From a virus: a stretch of DNA of 34,943 nt. Within the stretch, counting starts at the first letter, position 1. The number at the start of each line of letters is the position of its first letter. The stretch is taken from positions 1 to 34,943 of IMG/VR virus record IMGVR_UViG_3300017963_000161. One strand, written 5' to 3'. The notes beneath the pieces were generated by a model. It was given only the letters and a program-made list of their open reading frames with translations. It was not told the origin of the DNA and made no database searches. Below are positions 17,203 to 23,950 of the stretch, piece by piece. The position numbers and the translations under genes are program-made.

Positions 17203-18759
17203 TTAAATCCAAGAACTCTCTGGTTGATAGTAAGGCTTATTTTCAGATACAGGAGGTGCTTTATTCACCTGATAACCTTCCATCGCTCCGTATTGTAAAC
17301 AATCGGCAATATCACTAAATGGATGATTCTTATTGGGAACATCCCTATAAGATTCATCGCCTATCACACGCATACGCTTATAATAGTAATATCCATTCAT
17401 ACTTTTGCGAAGTATAGGACAATGTGCACGAGAAAGCAACAATGCTGGTTCACCAGAAATCAATCTTGTCAAGAAATATTTAACAGATTCCAATCTGGGT
17501 AATAAAACATTTGTTCGTGCTTGATTAGTTTCTATACCTTCCTCTCTTAAGATCTCCATCGCACTTATTGCTGCTTCTGAAACTCCACCACCAGCATCAC
17601 CAGAAGGATCACCAACAGAAATGACAGGACATCCAGCATAATTCATATCTATAAATGGTTTGACCACATCTCGAGCAAGTTCTCTTATAAACATACGTTC
17701 GGTTGTAAACTCTTTAATACATCTTAATTGTCCATCATCTCTAAACTGCATAATAAGACAAGCAGGAGTAAGGCCAAAATCCCAACACAAATAAATAGTT
17801 TCATTCTTAAGCAATGGAACTTCATCTATACTATGAACATCATCATTATACTCATCAAAGACATGCTTACCTTTAACAACAATGCCCCACTCACCTCGAC
17901 AATATACTTTTATAATCTCTTCTCTAAACTTATTCTGTCTAGCATAATCTAAATAATACCCTTCTTTGAGATTCTCTATATTGTCTGCTTCTGGATTGTC
18001 TTTCCATTGATTATTTTCATTCTTAATCAATCCTGGCGGCTGCCTGAATAAAGTCGTACCTTCAATCTTATCTACTTCGAAATAATTATATAACCAATGA
18101 TCAGTATCAGGAGGGTTTGTATCAGATATAATCCCACCCCAGAAAGGCTCATCTATTTGCCACTTAGCAGGATATTGACCAACACGAGCAGTCATATGCG
18201 AAAATATACCGTACGGAATATGTTGGACCTCATTAAAATATGCACCTGTTACTTCTAATGATTCAAGAGCATCTCTTTGATCTTCACGATCCAAACCCAT
18301 AAATAATATCTCGAGCTCTATTATTCCATTACCATCATTAAATCTATATGTATAAGTTAGAACTGGTTTCTTGCGTCTAGAAACGCATGGAAGCCTAGAA
18401 AACCATTGAAGCCATGTATTAACAGTCGTTGTCTCTAAACGTCCAATAGTATTTCGAACGATAATCCACCTGCTTCTTCGAACACCATCATGACATTTAG
18501 GCATTCGACAAGTTCGATAGATTATCTCATGACAGCTCATAACCGATTTACCGGACCTGAAAGGCCCTAGAATCGTTTTAATTAGATCATTTGATGCATG
18601 GAATGCCTGAGCTGTTTTATTGGGCTTGTAGGCCTTAGAACGGCCCAAAACAGACGATGAATAATCATCATTAAGTGTGAAATGAATTTCTTTTTCGTTG
18701 GAATAGTATTTTTCTAAGGATTTGGTATTGATTTGTAATTGAGATAATGTTTTAGTCAT
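17203..18759 (-). CDS. terL: Terminase large subunit
   Basis: This 518-aa packaging motor and nuclease has a Walker-A-like GPFRSGKS (65-72), a Walker-B-like strand ending AYFNE (173-177), and nuclease acids in WDFG (Asp327), GDPSG (Asp384) and FSDIADCLQYG (Asp483/Asp486). It probably packages by headful, as P22-type phages do. It starts in a 4-bp ATGA overlap with the upstream 58-aa gene and runs straight into portal. Its length is normal for the family, and all motifs seem intact. Confidence 0.93.
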   Translation of the reverse strand: MTKTLSQLQINTKSLEKYYSNEKEIHFTLNDDYSSSVLGRSKAYKPNKTAQAFHASNDLIKTILGPFRSGKSVMSCHEIIYRTCRMPKCHDGVRRSRWIIVRNTIGRLETTTVNTWLQWFSRLPCVSRRKKPVLTYTYRFNDGNGIIELEILFMGLDREDQRDALESLEVTGAYFNEVQHIPYGIFSHMTARVGQYPAKWQIDEPFWGGIISDTNPPDTDHWLYNYFEVDKIEGTTLFRQPPGLIKNENNQWKDNPEADNIENLKEGYYLDYARQNKFREEIIKVYCRGEWGIVVKGKHVFDEYNDDVHSIDEVPLLKNETIYLCWDFGLTPACLIMQFRDDGQLRCIKEFTTERMFIRELARDVVKPFIDMNYAGCPVISVGDPSGDAGGGVSEAAISAMEILREEGIETNQARTNVLLPRLESVKYFLTRLISGEPALLLSRAHCPILRKSMNGYYYYKRMRVIGDESYRDVPNKNHPFSDIADCLQYGAMEGYQVNKAPPVSENKPYYQPESSWI

Positions 18760-18932
18760 GTTTTAGTTTGACACCATTTGTCAGGTCTTTTTTCACTACA
18801 TTTAAACATATCTTTAAATTGCTTTAATTCTTCAATGTCTCTGTGTAACTGATATAGACGTTTGTGTATATCGTCTATAACTTTTGAAAAATAACGATGC
18901 TCTTCAACAATATCTAAATTATTTGTTCTCAT
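18756..18932 (-). CDS. Small 58-aa coiled-coil protein before TerL
   Basis: This protein reads MRTNNLDIVEEHRYFSKVID, then a heptad-rich helix (YQLHRDIEELKQFKDMFKC). It overlaps terL by 4 bp (ATGA). AGGAAATAAATTT precedes the ATG. Its NLDI...YF...ELK..F pattern resembles the end of the next upstream small protein, suggesting duplication. Function is unknown; its location may point to packaging. Confidence 0.66.
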   Translation of the reverse strand: MRTNNLDIVEEHRYFSKVIDDIHKRLYQLHRDIEELKQFKDMFKCSEKRPDKWCQTKT

Positions 18933-18956
18933 ATAAATTTATTTCCTATATTTTAT

Positions 18957-19145
18957 TCATATTATACGCTTTTTATTTCTTATTTTTCTTTCTAATTTAT
19001 CGAAAATAGATTTTAAATCTGTCAATTCCTGACCTGTCTTTTTGTATCTTTCGTCATCGTATTCACCAAAGTAATTCGTTGCTATGTCTAGATTAACATT
19101 TTTCCAAAATGCATTTTCTTCTCCAATACATTTTAATCTCTTCAT
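18957..19145 (-). CDS. Small 62-aa protein (start uncertain)
   Basis: This is a helical charged protein: NLDIATNYFGEYDDERYKK, then ELTDLKSIFDKLERKIRNKKR. Two ATGs (19169, 19145) are in frame, both with weak RBS and both overlapping the preceding gene by more than 50 bp in another frame. The part similar to the downstream 58-aa protein begins only at NLDI, just after an out-of-frame ATG (ATGTTAATCTAG). A single-base loss near the original start would explain both oddities. It may be a damaged gene. Confidence 0.45.
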   Translation of the reverse strand: MKRLKCIGEENAFWKNVNLDIATNYFGEYDDERYKKTGQELTDLKSIFDKLERKIRNKKRII

Positions 19146-19341
19146 CCAATATATCCATATAGCTCTCATAAGAATTCTTCATGCTTCTAATTTTCTTTTT
19201 AGTAGATTCTATTCCTTTTTGATATTTTTCAACAGAGTCCCATTCTTCTGAACGATTTAATGTATCTAACACAAAAGAAAGAACTGATATATGTTCTTCA
19301 ACACGTATTATTTCCTGTTCAAGCCATTCTTTTTTTTTCAT
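19093..19341 (-). CDS. Small 82-aa coiled-coil protein
   Basis: This protein starts MKKKEWLEQEIIRVEEHISVL and is an almost continuous amphipathic helix to the C-terminus (DEEIKMYWRRKCILEKC). It starts inside the last 23 bp of the upstream 104-aa gene in another frame, with AAGGACAACAATA upstream. No family is recognised. It belongs to the run of small pre-terminase genes. Confidence 0.6.
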   Translation of the reverse strand: MKKKEWLEQEIIRVEEHISVLSFVLDTLNRSEEWDSVEKYQKGIESTKKKIRSMKNSYESYMDILDEEIKMYWRRKCILEKC

Positions 19342-19633
19342 TATTGTTGTCCTTTTTTCCTTTCATGCTGGCTGGCTTACGTTCATCGTAAGTCTCATTA
19401 AGTTGTCTTATCGCTGCGGTCATTCCTCTACATTCAGCTACAACACGGTCAGTTTGCCGCTGCTTTTTCTTTAAAATATCTATTTCACTTTGTGCTAAAG
19501 TAGCAATTAAAAAGGTACGCAAATTGTCGTTCTCATCTTTTCTACCATAATCAGTTAACGCTTCATCAATAGTTTTAATAGCTCTTTCTATGGCTTTCTT
19601 TATTTTTTCATCATATTCATCACACATTTTCAC
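19319..19633 (-). CDS. 104-aa helical protein upstream of terminase
   Basis: This helical protein contains DEYDEKIKKAIERAIKTIDEAL and a Lys/Gln-rich centre (LKKKQRQTDRVVAECRGMTAA) with a Lys/Asn-rich tail. A very strong GGAGG lies at 19638-19642. It is 4 nt from a GTG (19633) and 10 nt from an ATG (19627), so either start is possible. It overlaps the TerS-candidate stop. Function is not recognised; some terminase small subunits have a similar helical plan. Confidence 0.62.
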   Translation of the reverse strand: MKMCDEYDEKIKKAIERAIKTIDEALTDYGRKDENDNLRTFLIATLAQSEIDILKKKQRQTDRVVAECRGMTAAIRQLNETYDERKPASMKGKKDNNNEKKRMA

Positions 19634-20090
19634 TTTCCCTCCTTTCTTTTTCTTCTATTAGAGAATCAATCTTATTAGATAGCTCCACCATCTCTACACT
19701 TCGAGTATACTTGTCTACGATATTAGATAAACGTTCGCCTTCTAATGGCGTAATAACTCCAGCATTAACATGATCTATTATAGCTTGTAATCTTTCCTGC
19801 GTTGTCCCTTTATCCCATCCGTCACAATAGATAGTAGCATCAACACGATTAGGAATCAGCGGCTCTAGAAATAGCTTCATCATCTTTTGATCACCTGCTT
19901 TAGCCATTTCTATCGCTTTAGCATTGATCTCTAAGAAATCATCCATCGTCATGAACTGTTTAAGAATAAGCGTTTGTTTACGAGCCTCAACAGTTCTGAC
20001 TGCGCAATTATTTCCCTTCGCAAATCTTCCTTTACTGTCTCTATTATCTATAATCGTTACTGCGTTCTCTGTTTTATCTTTATTTATCAT
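19620..20090 (-). CDS. DUF5681-like protein, candidate terminase small subunit
   Basis: This 156-aa protein has an N-terminal DSKGRFAKGN motif typical of the DUF5681/HTH-like phage proteins found just before large terminases, then a helical region (FLEINAKAIEMAKAGDQKMMKLFLE, LERL-type VNAGVITPLEGERLSNIVD) and a charged C-terminal helix. No other gene upstream of terL looks like TerS, so it is the best candidate for DNA recognition (pac). The start ATG at 20090 has only a weak AGATA-type RBS. Confidence 0.6.
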   Translation of the reverse strand: MINKDKTENAVTIIDNRDSKGRFAKGNNCAVRTVEARKQTLILKQFMTMDDFLEINAKAIEMAKAGDQKMMKLFLEPLIPNRVDATIYCDGWDKGTTQERLQAIIDHVNAGVITPLEGERLSNIVDKYTRSVEMVELSNKIDSLIEEKERRESENV

Positions 20091-20159
20091 TATCTAATAT
20101 TTCCGTTTTTTTTCCGCACAAACGGCCTATTCTTTAGTGTATATCTGTCGTAGTTTTAT

Positions 20160-20322
20160 TCATCTTTTAAATCCAAAATCTTTTTTCTTTATTTTGCACA
20201 TAACATTATCAGCTTCATTCATATGTTTATAAAAAACTATTCCTTCAATATCTTTATTTTTCAAATATTCTCTTAATCCTTCAAAAGATATGTCTTTTAC
20301 ATCCAGTTGATATCTTTTTCAT
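20160..20322 (-). pseudogene. Frameshifted small gene with nucleotidyltransferase/ligase motifs IV-V
   Basis: ATG at 20322 follows a textbook AAGGAGGAG site, but its frame stops after 13 codons. Dropping one A from the A5 run after ATG (ATGAAAAAG to ATGAAAAG) opens 53 codons to TGA at 20160. That protein reads MKRYQLDVKDISFEGLREYL..., then IEGIVFYKH and KIKKKDFG. EGIV and KIK resemble motifs IV and V of the ligase/nucleotidyltransferase fold, as in DUF5565-type RNA-ligase-like proteins. It lacks motif I (KxDG). It could be a sequencing slip, a real frameshift or slippage. Confidence 0.5.
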
Positions 20323-20370
20323 TATTACTCCTCCTTAACCTTGAATCTATTACATTTTTCTGGGCATTTG

Positions 20371-20508
20371 TCAAGTTTTTTTAATAACATAAAGCACTTT
20401 ATATAAATTATTTTCTGCTTCAGCTTCTTGTACATGAGATTTTTCAGCACAGAAACTATTATTCTTCTCAGCTGTAAGAAGATATAAGCAACCTTTACAT
20501 TTTTCCAT
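20371..20508 (-). CDS. Small Cys-rich 45-aa protein
   Basis: This 45-aa protein begins MEKCKGCLYLLTAEKNNSFC with a CxxC pair and third Cys, suggesting metal binding, then a helical Glu/Ala stretch (QEAEAENNLYKVLYVIKKT). A perfect GGAGGAGAA lies immediately upstream of ATG at 20508. A longer reading in another frame (starting 20549) has no such site and looks like a shadow. It belongs to the small-gene cluster preceding the terminase genes. Confidence 0.68.
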   Translation of the reverse strand: MEKCKGCLYLLTAEKNNSFCAEKSHVQEAEAENNLYKVLYVIKKT

Positions 20509-20535
20509 TTCTCCTCCAAATGTCCCACGTGGAAC

Positions 20536-20748
20536 TTAACTATATTCATCCAGCGTCACATTATAATCTTCTAATATTTCCAGGAAATATTCATATAATT
20601 TCTCAGCATAATCGCAATCTCCATTTTTGATCAGATTTCTTAAATATCCATCAATAGCATCTAAACAAAGCCAAAAATCTGAGGCCTTTCGCGCACCATC
20701 AAATTCCTCTTTATCTTCTGGAAGATCAAATTCAATTATAGCCTTCAT
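20536..20748 (-). CDS. 70-aa acidic protein
   Basis: This protein reads MKAIIEFDLPEDKEEFDGAR, then ASDFWLCLDAIDGYLRNLI and acidic helices. Small phage and plasmid proteins with an EFDLPED opening are common and mostly uncharacterised; I recognise the pattern but not a function. It is coupled to the upstream membrane protein by a 4-bp ATGA overlap. Confidence 0.72.
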   Translation of the reverse strand: MKAIIEFDLPEDKEEFDGARKASDFWLCLDAIDGYLRNLIKNGDCDYAEKLYEYFLEILEDYNVTLDEYS

Positions 20749-21146
20749 GTTTTACCTTCTAAATTTTTGTCAAGCCATTGTTTTAATTGCACATTTACCA
20801 CTTTTGCAGCATTAGGTCCTATATTCTGCATGTCTTCATTATTCAACATAACAGGCAAAACTTTCATCGCTACTAAATCAGGTGTTTTAGGTATAAATAC
20901 AAGAGAAAAAGTAAATATTATCGTTAAAAAAGAAAGAAAGATAAAAACTTTAAAAAGATGATCACTGTTTAAAGTTTTTTTCGAGCTATTAGAAATTATT
21001 TCCATAATTTTCTCTTTATTATATTCTTCTGTAAAAGCCAGCATCGTTAAAATCGTTAACACAACCAAAATGGCAGTAAAAATTAAGACTACATTCCAAA
21101 TCGACGTAGCCCTCGTAATCCAGTATATCTCAGACGATGTTATCAT
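20745..21146 (-). CDS. 133-aa membrane protein, first gene of the late strand
   Basis: Two TM segments are visible (VVLIFTAILVVLTILTMLAF at ~18-38; FKVFIFLSFLTIIFTFSLVFI at ~65-85). A charged loop lies between them, and a ~50-residue tail ends NAAKVVNVQLKQWLDKNLEGK. It is likely an inner-membrane protein. It is the first gene after the divergent promoter region at 21147-21377, with TTGAGGAGAAATAA upstream. Family not recognised; possible roles include host takeover or superinfection exclusion, which is inference. Confidence 0.72.
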   Translation of the reverse strand: MITSSEIYWITRATSIWNVVLIFTAILVVLTILTMLAFTEEYNKEKIMEIISNSSKKTLNSDHLFKVFIFLSFLTIIFTFSLVFIPKTPDLVAMKVLPVMLNNEDMQNIGPNAAKVVNVQLKQWLDKNLEGKT

Positions 21147-21211
21147 TTATTTCTCCTCAAATTAAACGCCATAACGAACTAAATATAAAATTCAACCTGT
21201 TCACAAAGGCT

Positions 21212-21240
21212 AGTATAAAATATTGTATATAATTAAGCAA
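21212..21240 (-). promoter_or_regulatory. Candidate promoter for the minus-strand (late/middle) operon
   Basis: On the minus strand TTGCTT (21240-21235), a 17-bp spacer and TATACT (21217-21212) form a sigma70-type promoter. It would start transcription ~60 nt upstream of the 133-aa membrane protein, at the head of the long minus-strand gene run. Confidence 0.5.
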
Positions 21241-21275
21241 TTATTATTTTTTTGTAAATTTATTTAAAAAAAGAC

Positions 21276-21303
21276 TTGACATATGACGTTATGACGCTAT
21301 AAT
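21276..21303 (+). promoter_or_regulatory. Strong sigma70-type promoter for the left plus-strand block
   Basis: Perfect TTGACA (21276-21281) and TATAAT (21298-21303) with a 16-bp spacer, preceded by an A-tract (AAAAAAAGAC). Two other promoters in the window share the A-tract and 16-bp spacing (24740, 27868). It directs the pentapeptide-repeat gene and its operon. Confidence 0.88.
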
Positions 21304-21336
21304 GTGTATATAAGATATAAAAATATAGTGTTGTTG

Positions 21337-21357
21337 TTGATAATATTTTATTATCAA
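21337..21357 (+). terminator. Leader hairpin followed by T-run before the first pentapeptide gene
   Basis: TTGATAATA (21337-21345), TTT loop, TATTATCAA (21349-21357) is a perfect 9-bp stem, followed by five Ts. It lies in the ~70-nt leader between the promoter and the RBS AAAAGGAG. It may be an attenuator or simply a 5' stabilising hairpin; the stem is AT-rich, so termination would be weak. Confidence 0.5.
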
Positions 21358-21377
21358 TTTTTAAAAGGAGAACGAAA

Positions 21378-21704
21378 ATGACTAATTTAAAAAAGGCTAT
21401 TTCAGAAAAAGAACTATTTGAAATGTATAATAAAGGCATCACAAACTTCAGTAATCTTGATCTAAGCGATCTTGATCTAAGCGATCTTGATTTTGAAAAT
21501 GTTAATTTTAGTAACTCAAACTTAAAAAATTGTGATATGCGCATGTCTTCTTTTGACGGAGCCAATTTTGAAAATGCTAATCTCGAAAATGCTAATCTAT
21601 TTTACACTAGTTTAATAAATACTAATTTTAACAGAGCTAATTTAAGAAATGCTAATCTAAAAAAGGCTATTTCAGAAAAAGCCAATTTCACAAAGGAGAA
21701 ATAA
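21378..21704 (+). CDS. Pentapeptide-repeat protein 1
   Basis: This 108-aa protein carries a short N-terminal cap (ELFEMYNKGITNF), then about 13 pentapeptide units of the A(N/D)LXX type (for example ANFENANLENANLF and ANLRNANLKK). This makes a right-handed quadrilateral beta-helix. Family members such as Qnr and MfpA mimic B-DNA and bind gyrase; others are structural or of unknown role. It is the first gene after the strongest promoter, which fits an early host-takeover protein. LKKAISEK appears both at residues 4-11 and near the end, encoded by a 24-bp DNA repeat. Confidence 0.88.
   Translation: MTNLKKAISEKELFEMYNKGITNFSNLDLSDLDLSDLDFENVNFSNSNLKNCDMRMSSFDGANFENANLENANLFYTSLINTNFNRANLRNANLKKAISEKANFTKEK
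21388..21681 (+). repeat. 24-bp direct repeat at both ends of the pentapeptide gene
   Basis: TAAAAAAGGCTATTTCAGAA plus AAAG occurs exactly at 21388-21411 and 21658-21681, encoding the same LKKAISEK peptide near each end of the protein. Shorter 15-bp tandem repeats (CTTGATCTAAGCGAT, two copies) lie between them at ~21456-21485. The identity at DNA level suggests recent copying or potential for deletion by recombination. Confidence 0.8.
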
Positions 21705-21705
21705 A

Positions 21706-21849
21706 ATGTTTAATTTATCTGCATTATATCCCGTTTATTCATTGATAGGAGCGCTATTACTCGCTATAGTGAGCAGTTGGATAATAGGAATTATTCTATC
21801 ACTTTATATAACAGCAAAAATTGAGAAAAACGAAAATGAATTTATTTAA
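21706..21849 (+). CDS. Small 47-aa single-pass membrane protein
   Basis: This protein reads MFNLSALYPVYSLIGALLLA, then IVSSWIIGIILSLYI. It has one long or two short TM segments (~10-36) and a charged tail AKIEKNENEF. An AAAGGAGAAATAAA site precedes it, 1 bp after the pentapeptide gene. The next gene begins inside its 3' end. Unknown function. Confidence 0.68.
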   Translation: MFNLSALYPVYSLIGALLLAIVSSWIIGIILSLYITAKIEKNENEFI

Positions 21850-22054
21850 AAGAAAACCTAAACAAAGAGACTGTAAAACCTGTTGTTTTGCAGAGATTCA
21901 AACTGAATGCAATTATCATCCAGAAGAAAAACTAATATACTTTTATGAATTATATGAATGCTCATATGATTGGAATGATATGGCTGGATTTACTAAAGCA
22001 ATGACGCATATTAAAAAGGGAGAATGCCCACAATATAAAAGGAAGAGAAAATGA
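21836..22054 (+). CDS. 72-aa Cys-rich protein
   Basis: This protein opens MNLFKRKPKQRDCKTCCF, then C at ECNYH, YECSYDW, GECPQY: six or seven Cys with His, suggesting a zinc-binding fold. It starts 14 bp before the previous gene's stop, and a weak GAGAAAAACG may serve as RBS. Basic at both ends. It ends in an ATGA overlap with the next gene. Function unknown. Confidence 0.66.
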   Translation: MNLFKRKPKQRDCKTCCFAEIQTECNYHPEEKLIYFYELYECSYDWNDMAGFTKAMTHIKKGECPQYKRKRK

Positions 22055-22239
22055 AGACATATAATTTTTTACTACAAGAAGCGCTAGATGCTTATTTATT
22101 AAATGGTAACGACATAAAAAAAGCATGCAATCTAGTAACACAAATAAATGCGAAAATATGGGAGAGTAGACTTGTTGAAGGATTACAAGCCTTACTAAAA
22201 GAAGGGCCTTATACTCCTAGGCAAGCTTTGCTTAATTAG
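22051..22239 (+). CDS. 62-aa small protein
   Basis: This protein starts MKTYNFLLQEALDAYLLNGN, mostly helical, ending PYTPRQALLN. It is coupled to the Cys-rich gene by a 4-bp overlap with AAAAGGAAGAG upstream. It is followed by 125 bp without a gene that holds an 8-bp GGAGAGAT/ATCTCTCC inverted repeat (22250-22257, 22325-22332). Family not recognised. Confidence 0.65.
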   Translation: MKTYNFLLQEALDAYLLNGNDIKKACNLVTQINAKIWESRLVEGLQALLKEGPYTPRQALLN

Positions 22240-22364
22240 AGTTTTTAATGGAGAGATGATTTTATCAAGAAGAATAACAAGACATAAGAACAAAAATATA
22301 CTTCTAAATAAAAAAAACTAACGTATCTCTCCGCCCTCCCATTTTTAATTAAAGGAGAAAGACA

Positions 22365-22604
22365 ATGAATGAATTTATTACAATAACAATTTGCACATTA
22401 CTTGGATTCGCAATAGTTTTTAATATAATCAACTATATTTGCATAAGCAATCTTAAAAACTATTTTTACGAATACACCGAAAATGACCTAAAGTTTTTAA
22501 CTGAAACTCATCGACATAATAGGAATACTTTTGATCATTTATATAGATCTATACAAGAAATGGAAGATCGGCTTAATAGAATGGAGGAGGACAGCGATGA
22601 ATGA
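22365..22604 (+). CDS. 79-aa TM plus coiled-coil protein (paralogue 1 of 3)
   Basis: N-terminal TM (FITITICTLLGFAIVFNIINYI, ~4-25) is followed by a charged helix (LKNYFYEYTENDLKFLTE...EMEDRLNRMEEDSDE). The next gene has the same plan and matching words (MNE start, INYICIS vs INWIRIT, NLKNYFYEY vs KLNNYLIRY, LKFLTET vs VRFWIEI). The RBS is AAAGGAGAAAGACA. Likely an inner-membrane-anchored coil; function unknown. Confidence 0.72.
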   Translation: MNEFITITICTLLGFAIVFNIINYICISNLKNYFYEYTENDLKFLTETHRHNRNTFDHLYRSIQEMEDRLNRMEEDSDE

Positions 22605-22812
22605 ACTTACTTTACTAGAAATATTCCTTGGATTATTATTTGGATTATCTTTAAGTATTATTTTAATTAATTGGATACGTATAACTAAACTTAATAATTA
22701 TCTTATACGGTATGTTAATCATCAAGTTAGATTCTGGATAGAAATTACTAACTCAATAGCAGTGATAAAATCTAGGCTTAACATCACCGAGGAGTGGGAA
22801 GACAATGAATAA
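22597..22812 (+). CDS. 71-aa TM plus coiled-coil protein (paralogue 2 of 3)
   Basis: MNELTLLEIFLGLLFGLSLS begins a TM segment, followed by INWIRITKLNNYLIRY and a helical acidic tail. The ATG at 22597 follows ATGGAGGAGGACAGC; a longer reading from 22531 has no RBS and adds an unlikely basic leader. It overlaps paralogues on both sides by 8 bp each. Same design as its neighbours. Confidence 0.72.
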   Translation: MNELTLLEIFLGLLFGLSLSIILINWIRITKLNNYLIRYVNHQVRFWIEITNSIAVIKSRLNITEEWEDNE

Positions 22813-23035
22813 TCTTATACAATTTACACCTTGCGGAGCATTAATAGTATGTATTTTAGCATGGATACGGATAGTAATGTTAAGTCATAAAATAGATCAA
22901 CTGGAAAAAACTATTTCACTATTAAATTCTGAAGTAGATAATCAATTACTTAAGCTATGGCACGAAACATCACGGAATCAACTCAATATTGAAGATCTTA
23001 TATTAAAAAAGGAGGACAAATCATGTGTATTTTAA
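22805..23035 (+). CDS. 76-aa TM plus coiled-coil protein (paralogue 3 of 3)
   Basis: MNNLIQFTPCGALIVCILAW is an N-terminal TM segment, then IRIVMLSHKIDQLEKTISLL is a heptad-rich helix. AWIRIVML aligns with NWIRITKL of the second copy. RBS GAGGAGTGGGAAGACA. The three genes form a staggered tandem set. Possibly hetero-oligomers in the membrane, which is inference. Confidence 0.68.
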   Translation: MNNLIQFTPCGALIVCILAWIRIVMLSHKIDQLEKTISLLNSEVDNQLLKLWHETSRNQLNIEDLILKKEDKSCVF

Positions 23036-23208
23036 GCACAAAAGAAACAAAAGAAATTATAGACATATTAAATGGTAAAAATGGGCAAGCTAAAACTTTT
23101 TCAGACGAAGAATTAAAATTATTGAAGGTACAGCTTAACGAGTCTTTCAATAAAGAATTATCAGATATAATGGTTAAATATGAAGTTACTATTGAAGATC
23201 TAATTTAA
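23023..23208 (+). CDS. 61-aa small acidic protein
   Basis: This protein starts MCILSTKETKEIIDILNGKN and has two or three helices with an acidic C-terminus (KYEVTIEDLI). AAAGGAGGACAAATC precedes the ATG, and it overlaps the preceding gene by 13 bp. Not recognised. Confidence 0.65.
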   Translation: MCILSTKETKEIIDILNGKNGQAKTFSDEELKLLKVQLNESFNKELSDIMVKYEVTIEDLI

Positions 23209-23219
23209 GGAGGCTCGAT

Positions 23220-23423
23220 ATGTATTTTTTAATAACATCATTAATAGCAATAGTTATAGTTATATATCCATATTTATATAATAAATATAAGAACATTCCA
23301 GAATACAAAAGACAAACGATAATAAATAAATTAGAAGGAACCGCTTGTTGGACATTAGCAGCAACACTTTTTGGATTAGCTTTCATCGGTGGTTTTTTTA
23401 TATTTTTAGTTTTCAAAGGGTAA
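23220..23423 (+). CDS. 67-aa two-TM membrane protein
   Basis: MYFLITSLIAIVIVIYPYLY is the first TM, and WTLAATLFGLAFIGGFFIFL the second, separated by a basic ~22-residue loop. AAGGAGGCTCGAT lies upstream. The design (two TMs, 67 aa) would also fit a small holin, but it lies in the early block far from the endolysin. Function unknown. Confidence 0.66.
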   Translation: MYFLITSLIAIVIVIYPYLYNKYKNIPEYKRQTIINKLEGTACWTLAATLFGLAFIGGFFIFLVFKG

Positions 23424-23427
23424 AATC

Positions 23428-23940
23428 ATGTGTGAATCAAATAAATTTGACAATGAATTAAAAGAATCTATATCTATTACAATAAAAGATTATATAAATG
23501 GAGGAGGATTCATTAAAATGATATGTGATAGAATCGAAAAAGATGCAGCCGATGAAATAGAATCCTTTGAACCTGTAGAAGATCTTATAAATTATATATT
23601 AACAACTATAGTTATGCATTATATTTATGAAACAGATTTTCAAAGCAAAATACTTGAAATTATTAAAAATTACATCGACAGTCAAGCAACATATATTCTG
23701 CAAGAATCTGTAGAAAAACTTTTTATTGAAAATAAATATTTAAGTAAATATCTGGCTAATAGAGAAAAAGAAGCGAATAGATTAATAAGATTGACACTTG
23801 AAGAAAAAATGAAAAAATATATTAAAAAATTATTAGAGCCTAATATAAATGAAATTTTTGAAAAAAAAGCTGATGGCATTATTGATACTATAAGAGATGA
23901 AATGGAATTTTTTATACTTGGCGATCACAAAAAAAAATAA
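23428..23940 (+). CDS. 170-aa helical protein of unknown function
   Basis: This all-helical, highly charged protein starts MCESNKFDNELKESISITIK and contains FIKMICDRIEKDAADEIESF and a Lys-rich C-terminal third (RLTLEEKMKKYIKKLLEPNI). There is no TM and no catalytic motif. A weak RBS (CAAAGGGTAAAATC) lies 4 bp after the preceding gene. Not recognised. Confidence 0.65.
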   Translation: MCESNKFDNELKESISITIKDYINGGGFIKMICDRIEKDAADEIESFEPVEDLINYILTTIVMHYIYETDFQSKILEIIKNYIDSQATYILQESVEKLFIENKYLSKYLANREKEANRLIRLTLEEKMKKYIKKLLEPNINEIFEKKADGIIDTIRDEMEFFILGDHKKK

Positions 23941-23950
23941 GGAGGAAATT

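Noticed and set aside
20325-20549. 74-aa reading on the minus strand
   Set aside because: It lacks its own RBS, whereas the overlapping 45-aa frame (20371-20508) has a perfect GGAGGAG and a Cys motif.
23189-23879. Minus-strand readings at 23189-23416 and 23682-23879
   Set aside because: Shadows of plus-strand genes with clear RBS and coupled starts.
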